A stretch of 64,000 bases of DNA from Burkholderia guangdongensis (lineage in GTDB: Bacteria; Pseudomonadota; Gammaproteobacteria; Burkholderiales; Burkholderiaceae). Location: the NCBI RefSeq assembly GCF_013403875.1, contig NZ_JACBNX010000023.1:1-64000 (forward strand), given 5' to 3'. The notes beneath the pieces were generated by a model, which was not told the origin of the DNA, made no database searches, and saw nothing but the letters and a program-made list of their open reading frames with translations. Position numbers and translations under genes: made by a program. Shown here one piece after another: positions 43,609 to 51,977 of this stretch (the stretch's first letter is position 1; each line of letters begins with the position of its first letter).

Positions 43609-46600
43609 CCGCCGTCCGCGAAGAAGGCCGCTTCAACCTGTCCGCGTGGGCGCTGCGGCACCAGGCGCTCGTCGTCTACCTGATCGCGCTCGCGACGCTC
43701 GCGGGCATCTTCGCGTACACGCACCTCGCGCAGTCCGAAGATCCGCCGTTCACGTTCCGCGTGATGGTGATCCGCACGTTCTGGCCCGGCGCGAGCGCGC
43801 GCCAGGTGCAGGAGCAGGTCACCGACCGGATCGGCCGCAAGCTGCAGGAAACGCCCGCGATCGACTTCCTGCGCAGCTACTCGCGCCCCGGCGAATCGCT
43901 GGTGTTCTTCACGATGAAGGACTCGGCGCCCGTGAAGGCCGTGCCCGAGACCTGGTACCAGATCCGCAAGAAGGTCGGCGACATCGCCTACACGCTGCCG
44001 CCCGGCGTGCAAGGCCCGTTCTTCAACGACGAGTTCGGCGACGTCTATACGAACATCTACACGCTCGAAGGCGACGGCTTCTCGCCCGCGCAACTGCACG
44101 ACTACGCGGACCAGCTCCGCACCGTGCTGCTGCGCGTGCCGGGTGTCGACAAGGTCGATTATTTCGGCGATCCGGGCCAGCGGATCTTCATCGAGATCGA
44201 CAACGCGCGGCTCACGCGGCTCGGCATTTCGCCGCAGCAGATCGCGCAGGCGCTCGGCGCACAGAACGGCGTCGCGGAATCGGGCACGCTGACGACCGCC
44301 GACGACCGCGTGTTCGTGCGGCCGAGCGGCCAGTACGAGCGCGTCGACGCGATCGCCGACACGCTGCTGCGCATCGGGGCACGCACGTTCCGGCTCGGCG
44401 ACGTCGCGACGGTCAAGCGCGGCTACGACGATCCGCCCGTCACGCAGATGCGCATGAACGGCCACGCGGTGCTCGGCATCGGCGTCACGATGCAGCCGGG
44501 CGGCGACGTGATCCGGCTCGGCAAAGCCCTCGACGCGCAGGCGAGCACGCTGCAGGCGCAGCTTCCGGCCGGCCTCAAGCTGACCGAGGTATCGAGCATG
44601 CCGCATGCGGTCGCGCATTCGGTCGACGATTTTCTCGAGGCGGTCGCGGAGGCGGTCGGGATCGTGCTCGTCGTCAGCCTGATCTCGCTCGGGCTGCGCA
44701 CCGGGATGGTCGTCGTGATCTCGATTCCGGTCGTGCTCGCGGTGACCGCCCTGTTCATGTACCTGTTCGACATCGGGCTGCACAAGGTGTCGCTCGGCAC
44801 GCTCGTGCTCGCGCTCGGGCTGCTCGTCGACGACGCGATCATCGCGGTCGAGATGATGGCCGTGAAGCTCGAGCAGGGCATGAGCCGCGCGCGCGCGGCC
44901 GCGTTCGCGTACACGAGCACCGCGTTCCCGATGCTGACCGGCACGCTCGTCACCGTGTCGGGCTTCCTGCCGATCGCGCTCGCGAAGTCGAGCACCGGCG
45001 AGTACACGCGCTCGATCTTCGAGGTGTCGGCGATCGCGCTGATCGCATCGTGGTTCGCGGCGGTCGTGCTGATCCCGCTGCTCGGCTATCACCTGCTGCC
45101 GGAGCGCAAGAAGGAAGCGCATCTGCCGGACGACCACGAGCACGACATCTACGACACGCGCTTCTACACGCGCCTGCGCGGCTGGATCCGCTGGTGCATC
45201 GAGCGGCGCTTCGTCGTGCTGGTGATCACGGTCGCGCTGTTCGTCGCCGCGCTGATGGGCTTCTCGCTGGTGCCGCAGCAGTTCTTCCCGAGCTCCGACC
45301 GGCCCGAGCTGCTCGTCGACCTGCGGCTGCCCGAAGGCGCGTCGTTCGACGCGACGCTGCGGCAGGCGAAGCGCCTCGAGCAGACGATCGCCGGGCGTCC
45401 CGAGATCGATCACGCGGTGAACTTCGTCGGCAGCGGCGCGCCGCGCTTCTACCTGCCGCTCGACCAGCAGCTGCAGGTGCCGAACTTCGCGCAGTTCGTG
45501 GTCACCGCCAAGTCGGTCGCCGATCGCGAAAAGCTCGCGCGCTGGCTCGAAACGACACTGCGCGAGCAGTTCCCGGCCGTCCGCTGGCGGCTGTCGCGGC
45601 TCGAGAACGGGCCGCCCGTCGGCTACCCGGTGCAGTTCCGCGTGAGCGGCGACGACATCGCGACCGTGCGCGGAATCGCCGAGAAAGTCGCGGCGACGAT
45701 GCGCGGCGACGACCGCACGCTCAACGTGCAGTTCGACTGGGACGAGCCGGCCGAGCGCTCGGTGCGCTTCGAGCTCGACCAGCAGAAGGCGCGCGAGCTG
45801 AACGTGACGTCGCAGGACGTGTCGAGCTTCCTCGCGATGACGCTGTCGGGCACGACCGTCACGCAGTATCGCGAGCGCGACAAGCTGATCGCGGTCGACC
45901 TGCGCGCGCCGAGCGCGGACCGCGTCGATCCGGCGAAGCTCGCGGGGCTCGCGCTGCCGACGCCGAATGGCCCCGTGCCGCTCGGCTCGCTCGGCCGCTT
46001 CGTGCCGACGCTCGAATACGGCGTGATCTGGGAGCGCGACCGCCAGCCGACGATCACCGTGCAGTCGGACGTGCGCGCCGGCGCACAGGGGATCGACGTC
46101 ACGCATGCGATCGATGCGAAGCTGAACGCGCTGCGCGCGACGCTGCCGGTCGGCTATCAGGTCGAGATCGGCGGCTCGGTCGAGCAGAGCACGAAGGCGC
46201 AGGCATCGATCAACGCGCAAATGCCATTGATGGCGATCGCGGTGTTCACGCTGCTGATGCTCCAATTGCAGAGCTTCTCGCGCGTGCTGATGGTCGTGCT
46301 GACCGCGCCGCTCGGGCTGATCGGCGTCGTCGTGACGCTGCTGCTGTTCCGGCAGCCGTTCGGCTTCGTCGCGATGCTCGGCGTGATCGCGATGTTCGGG
46401 ATCATCATGCGCAACTCGGTGATTCTCGTCGACCAGATCGAGCAGGACATCGCGGCCGGGCACGGCCGCTTCGACGCGATCGTCGGTGCGACCGTGCGGC
46501 GCTTCCGGCCGATCGTGCTGACCGCCGCCGCCGCCGTGCTCGCGCTGATCCCGCTGCTGCGCTCGAATTTCTTCGGCCCGATGGCGACCGCGCTGATGGG

Positions 46601-46712
46601 CGGGATCACGAGTGCGACCGTGCTTACGCTGTTCTATCTGCCGGCGCTGTACGCGACGTGGTTCCGCGTTAAGAGCGGCGAACGCGACGCAAGTGCCGCG
46701 TCGGGAGCCTGA
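43605..46712 (+). CDS. RND multidrug efflux permease
   Basis: A 1035-residue inner-membrane pump of the HAE1 RND family, related by eye to TriC/MexK-type pumps. The N-terminus RFNLSAWALRHQALVVYLIAL begins membrane segment 1; the proton-relay pair is in GLLVDDAIIAVEMMAVKLE; FGIIMRNSVILVDQIEQ lies in the second half. It uses the proton motive force to export drugs or toxic lipophiles through the outer membrane factor encoded next. Start ATG overlaps the adaptor stop. Confidence 0.93.
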   Translation: MTAVREEGRFNLSAWALRHQALVVYLIALATLAGIFAYTHLAQSEDPPFTFRVMVIRTFWPGASARQVQEQVTDRIGRKLQETPAIDFLRSYSRPGESLVFFTMKDSAPVKAVPETWYQIRKKVGDIAYTLPPGVQGPFFNDEFGDVYTNIYTLEGDGFSPAQLHDYADQLRTVLLRVPGVDKVDYFGDPGQRIFIEIDNARLTRLGISPQQIAQALGAQNGVAESGTLTTADDRVFVRPSGQYERVDAIADTLLRIGARTFRLGDVATVKRGYDDPPVTQMRMNGHAVLGIGVTMQPGGDVIRLGKALDAQASTLQAQLPAGLKLTEVSSMPHAVAHSVDDFLEAVAEAVGIVLVVSLISLGLRTGMVVVISIPVVLAVTALFMYLFDIGLHKVSLGTLVLALGLLVDDAIIAVEMMAVKLEQGMSRARAAAFAYTSTAFPMLTGTLVTVSGFLPIALAKSSTGEYTRSIFEVSAIALIASWFAAVVLIPLLGYHLLPERKKEAHLPDDHEHDIYDTRFYTRLRGWIRWCIERRFVVLVITVALFVAALMGFSLVPQQFFPSSDRPELLVDLRLPEGASFDATLRQAKRLEQTIAGRPEIDHAVNFVGSGAPRFYLPLDQQLQVPNFAQFVVTAKSVADREKLARWLETTLREQFPAVRWRLSRLENGPPVGYPVQFRVSGDDIATVRGIAEKVAATMRGDDRTLNVQFDWDEPAERSVRFELDQQKARELNVTSQDVSSFLAMTLSGTTVTQYRERDKLIAVDLRAPSADRVDPAKLAGLALPTPNGPVPLGSLGRFVPTLEYGVIWERDRQPTITVQSDVRAGAQGIDVTHAIDAKLNALRATLPVGYQVEIGGSVEQSTKAQASINAQMPLMAIAVFTLLMLQLQSFSRVLMVVLTAPLGLIGVVVTLLLFRQPFGFVAMLGVIAMFGIIMRNSVILVDQIEQDIAAGHGRFDAIVGATVRRFRPIVLTAAAAVLALIPLLRSNFFGPMATALMGGITSATVLTLFYLPALYATWFRVKSGERDASAASGA

Positions 46713-46714
46713 CG

Positions 46715-48202
46715 ATGAAGCGCACGATGATGTTGCCGAACACGAAAACGCTGCGCGCGGCCGTCGGGCTGTGCCAGGCCGCCACCCTCGCCGCCCTCGC
46801 CGGCTGCTCATGGTTCGCGCCGAGCGGCGCGCCGCCCGCGATGCCGACGCCCGCGCATTACGGCACCGTGCCGCAGGTCGCGCAGACGGTCGCCGCGCAC
46901 GGCGTCGCGCAACAATTCGAAGTCGGCGCGCAGCCGGTGCCCGACTGGTGGAAACAGTACCGGTCGCCCGCGCTCGACGCGCTCGTCGACGAAGGGCTGC
47001 GCAACAGCCCGACACTCGCGGCCGCCGAGCACAGCCTGACGGCCGCGCGCGAGCAGTTGCACGCGCAGGTCGGCGGCTCGCTGCTGCCGACGATCGACGC
47101 GGGCGGCCAGGCCGCGCGGCAGCGCGCGCTCGGCGTGCCGATTCCGAAGCTCGGCGCGCAGACGCTGCTGTACGACACGTTCGTCGGCCAGCTCCAGGCG
47201 CACTATACGATCGACCTGTTCGGCGCCGCGCACTTCGCGAACCGCGCGCTCGAGAAGCGCGTCGACGTCGAGGCGTTCCAGCTCGATTCCGCGCGGCGCG
47301 CGCTGGCTGCGAACATCGTCGTCGCGGCGATCACATCGGCGGCGCTGCACGAGCAGGTGGATACGACCACGCGCGCGGTCGCGCTCGCGAATGCGCAGGC
47401 GCACGACGCCGAGCGCCGCTACGCGCTCGGCGCCGCCGCGCGCGCGGATCAGCTCGGCGCGCAGCAAAGCGCCGCGTCGCTCGCCGCGACGCTGCCCGCG
47501 CTGCGCCAGCAATGGCAGTCGGCACGCCACGCGCTCGCGGTGCTGATCGGCCGCACGCCGGACCAGGCGCCCGACGATGTCGCGCTCGCCGATCTGCATC
47601 TGCCCGAGCAGGTGCCGGTGGTCGTGCCGTCGGATTTGCTGCGCAGCCGCCCCGACATCCGCGCGGCCGACGCGACGCTCGCCGCCGCGGCTGCCGAAGT
47701 CGGCGTCGCGACCGCGCAGATGTTTCCGCAGCTGTCGCTGTCGGCGTCGATGGGACAAGGCGGCTTCAGCTGGCCGATGCTGCTGTCGGGCGCGGGCGCG
47801 ATCTGGAGCGCCGGCGCGTCGCTGTCGCAGCCGCTCTTCCACGGTGGCGCGCTGCTCGCGCAGCGCCGCGCGGCGAACGCGAACTACGACGCGGCGGTCG
47901 AGCAGTACAAGCAGACCGTGCTCGCCGCGTTCCAGAACGTCGCGGATACGCTCGCGTCGCTCGACAACGACGCGCAGGCGCTCGACGCGTCGAGCCGCGC
48001 GGCGCTCGCCGCGCAAGGCGCGTTCGACGATGCGTCGGCGCGCGTGCGGCTCGGCGCGCTGCCGCCGTCGGCGGCGCGCGCGAGCGAGTTGCAGTACCGG
48101 AATGCGCGGCTCGACGAGATTCGCGCGACGGGGGCGCGGCTCACGGATACCGCGCGGCTGTTTCAGGCGATGGGGACGCCGCCGGCGCAAACGGGGGCGT
48201 GA
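46715..48202 (+). CDS. Outer membrane efflux lipoprotein (OprM/NodT type)
   Basis: A 495-residue TolC-like outer-membrane factor. The lipobox LAALAGC puts the lipidated Cys at residue 31. The mature protein has two copies of the TolC-type helical repeat and the conserved WKQYRSPALDALVDEGLRNS and DLLRSRPDIRAADATLAAA segments. It completes the tripartite pump and starts two bases after the permease stop, with GGGAG upstream. Confidence 0.92.
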   Translation: MKRTMMLPNTKTLRAAVGLCQAATLAALAGCSWFAPSGAPPAMPTPAHYGTVPQVAQTVAAHGVAQQFEVGAQPVPDWWKQYRSPALDALVDEGLRNSPTLAAAEHSLTAAREQLHAQVGGSLLPTIDAGGQAARQRALGVPIPKLGAQTLLYDTFVGQLQAHYTIDLFGAAHFANRALEKRVDVEAFQLDSARRALAANIVVAAITSAALHEQVDTTTRAVALANAQAHDAERRYALGAAARADQLGAQQSAASLAATLPALRQQWQSARHALAVLIGRTPDQAPDDVALADLHLPEQVPVVVPSDLLRSRPDIRAADATLAAAAAEVGVATAQMFPQLSLSASMGQGGFSWPMLLSGAGAIWSAGASLSQPLFHGGALLAQRRAANANYDAAVEQYKQTVLAAFQNVADTLASLDNDAQALDASSRAALAAQGAFDDASARVRLGALPPSAARASELQYRNARLDEIRATGARLTDTARLFQAMGTPPAQTGA

Positions 48203-48209
48203 TCGTCGA

Positions 48210-49403
48210 TCACGACGTCAGCACCACCCCCGCCGACGCAGTCCACCGCACATGAATCTCGTCGCCGATCCCCGGCGAATCGAGCTCGGCGATCGCGACG
48301 CTCGGCACGTTCGCGACGACGATCTTCCCCGAATCGAGCTTCACGTGATACAGAGAATAGCCGCCCATATACGCGACGTTCGCGATCACGCCGTGCGCCC
48401 AGTTGTACGTGCCGTCGGCCGGCTTGCGCGCGAGCGCGATGCGCTCCGGACGCACCGACACCGTGACCGGCATCCCGAGCGGCCCGGACACCCCGTGGCT
48501 CACGTACATCCGGACCGGCAGCTCCGGCGACTCGATGTACACGTGGTCGGGCTCGTCCTCGACGACCGTGCCGTCGAACAGGTTCGTCGAGCCGATGAAC
48601 TCGGCCGAGAAGCGGCAGTTCGGATATTCGTAGACTTGGTTCGGCGTGCCGATCTGCACGATCTCGCCTTCGCTCATCACCGCGAGGCGGTCGGCCATCG
48701 TCATCGCCTCCTCCTGGTCGTGCGTGACCATGATGCAGGTCACGCCGACCTTGCCGAGGATGTTCACCAGCTCCATCTGCGTGCGCTGGCGGATCTGCTT
48801 GTCGAGCGCGGACATCGGCTCGTCGAGCAGCAGCAGCTTCGGCCGCTTCACGAGCGAGCGCGCAAGCGCGACGCGCTGCTGCTGGCCACCCGACAGCTGA
48901 TGCGGCTTGCGCTTCGCGTACTTGCTCATCTGCACGAGCTCGAGCGCGTCGGCGACGCGCTCCCTGATCTCGTTCTTCGGCGCGCCTTCCTGCTTGAGCC
49001 CGAACGCGATGTTCGCCTCGACGCTCATGTGCGGAAACAGCGCGTACGACTGGAACATCATGTTCACCGGCCGCTTGTACGGCGGCATCTGCGCGAGATC
49101 CTCGCCGTCGATCAGGATCTTGCCCGACGTGACCGATTCGAGGCCCGCGAGCATCCGCAACAGCGTCGACTTTCCGCAGCCCGAGCTGCCGAGCAGCGCG
49201 AACAGCTCGCCCTGACGCACCGTCAGGTTCACGTGGCGCACCGCTTCGGTGTCGCCGAATTTCTTCACGACGTCGGCGATCTGCACGAAGTTGTCGACGC
49301 GCGAATCGGGGCCATTCGACGCGACTGAAGGCGCGGCGGAAGGCGCCACGGAAGGCGCCACGGAAGGCGCGACCGCGGCCGGCGCACTCGACTGGCTATT
49401 CAT
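48210..49403 (-). CDS. potG: Polyamine ABC transporter ATP-binding protein, PotG/PotA type
   Basis: A 397-residue ATPase. Walker A GSSGCGKST, signature LSGGQQQRVALARSL, Walker B LLLLDEPMSALD, and the C-terminal TOBE region (PERIALARK) are intact. MMFQSYALFPHMSVEANIAFGL is typical of putrescine/spermidine importers. The N-terminal PSVA-rich tail is encoded by three 12-bp repeats at 49337-49372. ATG at 49403 is preferred over a GTG at 49472. Its stop converges on the efflux operon and no permease genes follow. Confidence 0.88.
   Translation of the reverse strand: MNSQSSAPAAVAPSVAPSVAPSAAPSVASNGPDSRVDNFVQIADVVKKFGDTEAVRHVNLTVRQGELFALLGSSGCGKSTLLRMLAGLESVTSGKILIDGEDLAQMPPYKRPVNMMFQSYALFPHMSVEANIAFGLKQEGAPKNEIRERVADALELVQMSKYAKRKPHQLSGGQQQRVALARSLVKRPKLLLLDEPMSALDKQIRQRTQMELVNILGKVGVTCIMVTHDQEEAMTMADRLAVMSEGEIVQIGTPNQVYEYPNCRFSAEFIGSTNLFDGTVVEDEPDHVYIESPELPVRMYVSHGVSGPLGMPVTVSVRPERIALARKPADGTYNWAHGVIANVAYMGGYSLYHVKLDSGKIVVANVPSVAIAELDSPGIGDEIHVRWTASAGVVLTS
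49337..49372 (-). repeat. Three 12-bp in-frame repeats at the start of potG
   Basis: CGGAAGGCGCCA occurs at 49337-49348 and 49349-49360, with a near copy at 49361-49372. The unit encodes Ala-Pro-Ser-Val-type residues in a disordered N-terminal tail and keeps the frame. Confidence 0.85.
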
Positions 49404-49498
49404 GATCTGCTGCTTCTCCGCGATGGCTGCGTTGGAGACGGACGAAGCCCCCGGGGCTACCAGGGGCTTCACGGTTGCTGCCGATGCCGCGACGCGCG

Positions 49499-50602
49499 TC
49501 AGTGGCCGGTCTTCAGCTCAGTCCACAGCCGCGTTTCGAGACGCAGGATCTCGGGCGGCAGCGGCTTGAGCAGGAACAGCGTCTTCACGACGTCGGCCGG
49601 CGGATAGACGGCCGGATCGTTCGACACGTCGGGTTTCACGTACTTGCGGGCTTCGGCGTTCGCGCTCGGGTAGTAGACCGCGTTCGTGATCGCCGCGTGG
49701 ACCTTCGGATCCTCGATGTAGTTGATCCACTGCAACGCGGCGTCCTTGTCCTTCGCGTCCTTCGGGATCGCCATCACGTCGAACCAGACCGGCGCACCGC
49801 CCTTCGGAATGTAGTACTCGATCTTGTACGCACGCTTCGCGTCGAGCGCGCGATGCTTCGCGATCACGACATCGCCCGACCAGCCGAACGCGAAGCACAC
49901 GTCGCCGGCGACGAGATCGTTGATGTAGCCCGACGAGTTGAACTGCGTGATATACGGGCGGATCTTCTTCAGCACCTGCAGCGCGGCCTGATAGTCGGCC
50001 GGGTTCGTGCTGTTCGGATCCTTGCCGATGTAATGGAGCGTCGCGGCGAACACGTCGGTCGGCGCGTCGAGCATCGACACGCCGCAGGTCTTCAGCTTTG
50101 AAATGTTCTCGGGCTTGAACAGGATGTCCCAGTTGTCGAGCGGCACCGACTTGCCGAGGAGCGCCTGCGCCTTCGTCACGTTGTAGCCGAGGCCCGTCGT
50201 GCCGTACGCCCACGGCACCGCGTACTTGTTGCCCGGATCCGCACCGGCGACGAGCGCCATCAGTTGCGGATCGAGATTCTTCAGGTTCGGCAGCTTCGAC
50301 TTGTCGAGCGGCGCGTAGATGCCGGCCGCGATCTGCTTGCCCGCGTAGTTGCTGGTCGGCACGACGATATCGTAGCCGGAGCTGCCGGTCAGCAGCTTCG
50401 CCTGCAGCGTGTCGTCGCTGTCGTAGTTGTCGTAGCGGACCTTGATGCCGGTCTGCTTCTCGAAGTTCGGGATCGTGTCCTTCGCGATATAGTCCGACCA
50501 GTTGTACACGTTGAGCTGTGTATCCTTCGCCGCCGCCGATGCCGCCAGTGCCATCGCGCAGAGCCCCAGCGCCGCTGCCCGGCCCGCCACCTTCGCTTTC
50601 AT
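49499..50602 (-). CDS. potF: Putrescine-type polyamine-binding periplasmic protein PotF
   Basis: A 367-residue secreted binding protein. Signal peptide MKAKVAGRAAALGLCAMALA ends near AAAKD. The mature start LNVYNWSDYIAKDTIPNFEKQ is the hallmark of PotF/PotD, followed by the canonical PWAYGTTGLGYN region. ATG at 50602 has GGGAGAA upstream. It precedes potG by 95 bases on the same strand and would capture putrescine or related diamines. Confidence 0.9.
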   Translation of the reverse strand: MKAKVAGRAAALGLCAMALAASAAAKDTQLNVYNWSDYIAKDTIPNFEKQTGIKVRYDNYDSDDTLQAKLLTGSSGYDIVVPTSNYAGKQIAAGIYAPLDKSKLPNLKNLDPQLMALVAGADPGNKYAVPWAYGTTGLGYNVTKAQALLGKSVPLDNWDILFKPENISKLKTCGVSMLDAPTDVFAATLHYIGKDPNSTNPADYQAALQVLKKIRPYITQFNSSGYINDLVAGDVCFAFGWSGDVVIAKHRALDAKRAYKIEYYIPKGGAPVWFDVMAIPKDAKDKDAALQWINYIEDPKVHAAITNAVYYPSANAEARKYVKPDVSNDPAVYPPADVVKTLFLLKPLPPEILRLETRLWTELKTGH

Positions 50603-50854
50603 CCCGTTCTCCCGTTCCGGAACCCGCCGGACCCCGTGTCCGCCGGTTGTCTGTGCCGCCATGCACGGTGCGCACGCCCGCGCCGCCATGTGCGGCCAAT
50701 TTTATCGGGTTATCGCCGCGTGTCCATCGAGAATATCGGGCCGCCCGGAACGCCGCGGCGCGGCCACCGCGCGCCCGGCTGCCGCGCGGCGGCAAGCGCG
50801 CCGCCCGCATGCTTTAAGATAGCGCCTTGCCCACCGCTCCGACCGACCGTTCCG

Positions 50855-51058
50855 ATGGCTTCCAATCTTCACGACCTGCCCGACAGCCCGTGCATCGGCG
50901 TCTGCTCGACCCTCTTCGACGAAGTCTGCAAAGGCTGCGGCCGCACCGCCGGCGAAGTGTCGAACTGGGTGTTCCTGAGCGACGACGAAAAGCGCGTGGT
51001 CTGGGAGCGCATCAAGCGCGAAGGCACCGCGATGCGCTTCCAGTACGACAAGCTCTGA
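50855..51058 (+). CDS. DUF1289 small zinc-like protein
   Basis: A 67-residue cytoplasmic protein. SPCIGVCSTLFDEVCKGCGR holds four cysteines in a CxxxC...CxxC pattern, followed by the WERIKREGTAMRF-type tail typical of DUF1289 proteins. The cysteines suggest metal binding; function is unknown. ATG at 50855 is the only start with a sensible length. It is divergent from potF. Confidence 0.85.
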   Translation: MASNLHDLPDSPCIGVCSTLFDEVCKGCGRTAGEVSNWVFLSDDEKRVVWERIKREGTAMRFQYDKL

Positions 51059-51070
51059 TTTCGATACCCC

Positions 51071-51104
51071 AAAAAAAGGGCGGCATGCATACAGCCATGC
51101 CGCC
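51071..51104 (-). terminator. Terminator of the OmpW gene
   Basis: On the minus strand, GGCGGCATG and CATGCCGCC (51079-51087 with 51096-51104) form a 9-bp stem, followed shortly by a run of seven T (51071-51077). It lies 26 bases after the ompW stop and looks like an intrinsic terminator. Confidence 0.75.
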
Positions 51105-51129
51105 AACCCCAACTTCAACCCTTGCTCGC

Positions 51130-51780
51130 TTAGAACTTCATCCCGACGCCCACGCCGACGACCAGCGGATCGATATGCAGCGTGCCGAGCGGCTGACCGC
51201 CAAGCGACGCGTCGGTGCCCATCCAGATCTTCTTGACGTCGACGTTCGCGAAGAGCCGCTTCGTCACCTGCACGTCGACACCGAACTGCAGCGCCGGCCC
51301 GATGCTGTTCCGCTTGATCGCGATCGGCTCCCCACCCGCGTGCAGCCCGTTGTTGTAGAAGTACGTGTAGTTGATGCCCGCGCCGGCGTAGGGCCGCACG
51401 CGCCCCGACGGATTGAAGTGATACTGGAGCAGTAACGTCGGCGGCAGCACGTTGACGCCGCCGAGATCGCCGATGCTCGACGTCAGCCGATGGCGCGACG
51501 TGCCGAGGATCAACTCGACGCCGATCGAATCGCGGATCATGTACGTGAGATCGAGCTCCGGCACGATCGCGTTGTTCACGCCGACCTTGAGCGCCGACAG
51601 CGTGTCGCTGCCGCGCTCGGCGGGCTGGATGCTGATCGCGCGCAGCCGCACGAGCAGATCACCCTGGCCGATCCCGTCGCCCGGCGACGCCGCGCGCGAC
51701 AGCACCGGCATCGTGAGAATGCTCGTCGCGCAAAGCGCCGCGGCTATCCTGAATCGAATCGATTTCTTTACTTCACGCAT
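51130..51780 (-). CDS. ompW: OmpW family outer membrane protein
   Basis: A 216-residue outer-membrane beta-barrel with a signal peptide (MREVKKSIRFRIAAALCATS ending near SRAAS). ALKVGVNNAIVPELDLTYMIRDSIGVELILGTSRH and VRPYAGAGINYTYFYN are OmpW signatures; the chain ends in the C-terminal Phe required for outer-membrane insertion (VGVGMKF). OmpW channels admit small hydrophobic molecules. ATG at 51780 is used; ATG at 51810 adds ten residues. An FNR-like box lies upstream and a terminator downstream. Confidence 0.9.
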   Translation of the reverse strand: MREVKKSIRFRIAAALCATSILTMPVLSRAASPGDGIGQGDLLVRLRAISIQPAERGSDTLSALKVGVNNAIVPELDLTYMIRDSIGVELILGTSRHRLTSSIGDLGGVNVLPPTLLLQYHFNPSGRVRPYAGAGINYTYFYNNGLHAGGEPIAIKRNSIGPALQFGVDVQVTKRLFANVDVKKIWMGTDASLGGQPLGTLHIDPLVVGVGVGMKF

Positions 51781-51836
51781 GCTGCTGAATCCCCGTTGAA
51801 CTGCGTTCATTCTCGTCGCGGGGATCGGGGCCGGGT

Positions 51837-51850
51837 TTGACGTCCGTCAA
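51837..51850. promoter_or_regulatory. FNR/CRP-like inverted repeat upstream of ompW
   Basis: TTGACGTCCGTCAA has the TTGAN-N4-NTCAA architecture of FNR/Anr boxes, differing from the consensus by C for T at the inner base of each half. It lies 57 bases before the ompW ATG. E. coli ompW is FNR-controlled, which makes this attractive. Confidence 0.45.
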
Positions 51851-51897
51851 ACTGCGTCCGGCGTGAGGCGGTTTGTCGCAGGGCGATTCGATCGCCG

Positions 51898-51920
51898 AAA
51901 AAAAGCACGCCGAAGCGTGC
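51898..51920 (-). terminator. Terminator of the aldehyde dehydrogenase gene
   Basis: On the minus strand, GCACGC and GCGTGC (51905-51910 and 51915-51920) enclose a TTCG tetraloop, followed directly by seven T (51898-51904). Classic intrinsic terminator, 58 bases after the dehydrogenase stop. Confidence 0.85.
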
Positions 51921-51977
51921 CGTTCTCGATGCCCGATGCGGGCGACGGCGCAACGCGCCGCCCCCGCCGCGCCCGCT

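Noticed and set aside
43470..47015. 1181-codon minus-strand open frame across the RND pump gene
   Set aside because: Composition is Arg/Asp/His-rich and lacks domains; it is the reverse shadow of the permease.
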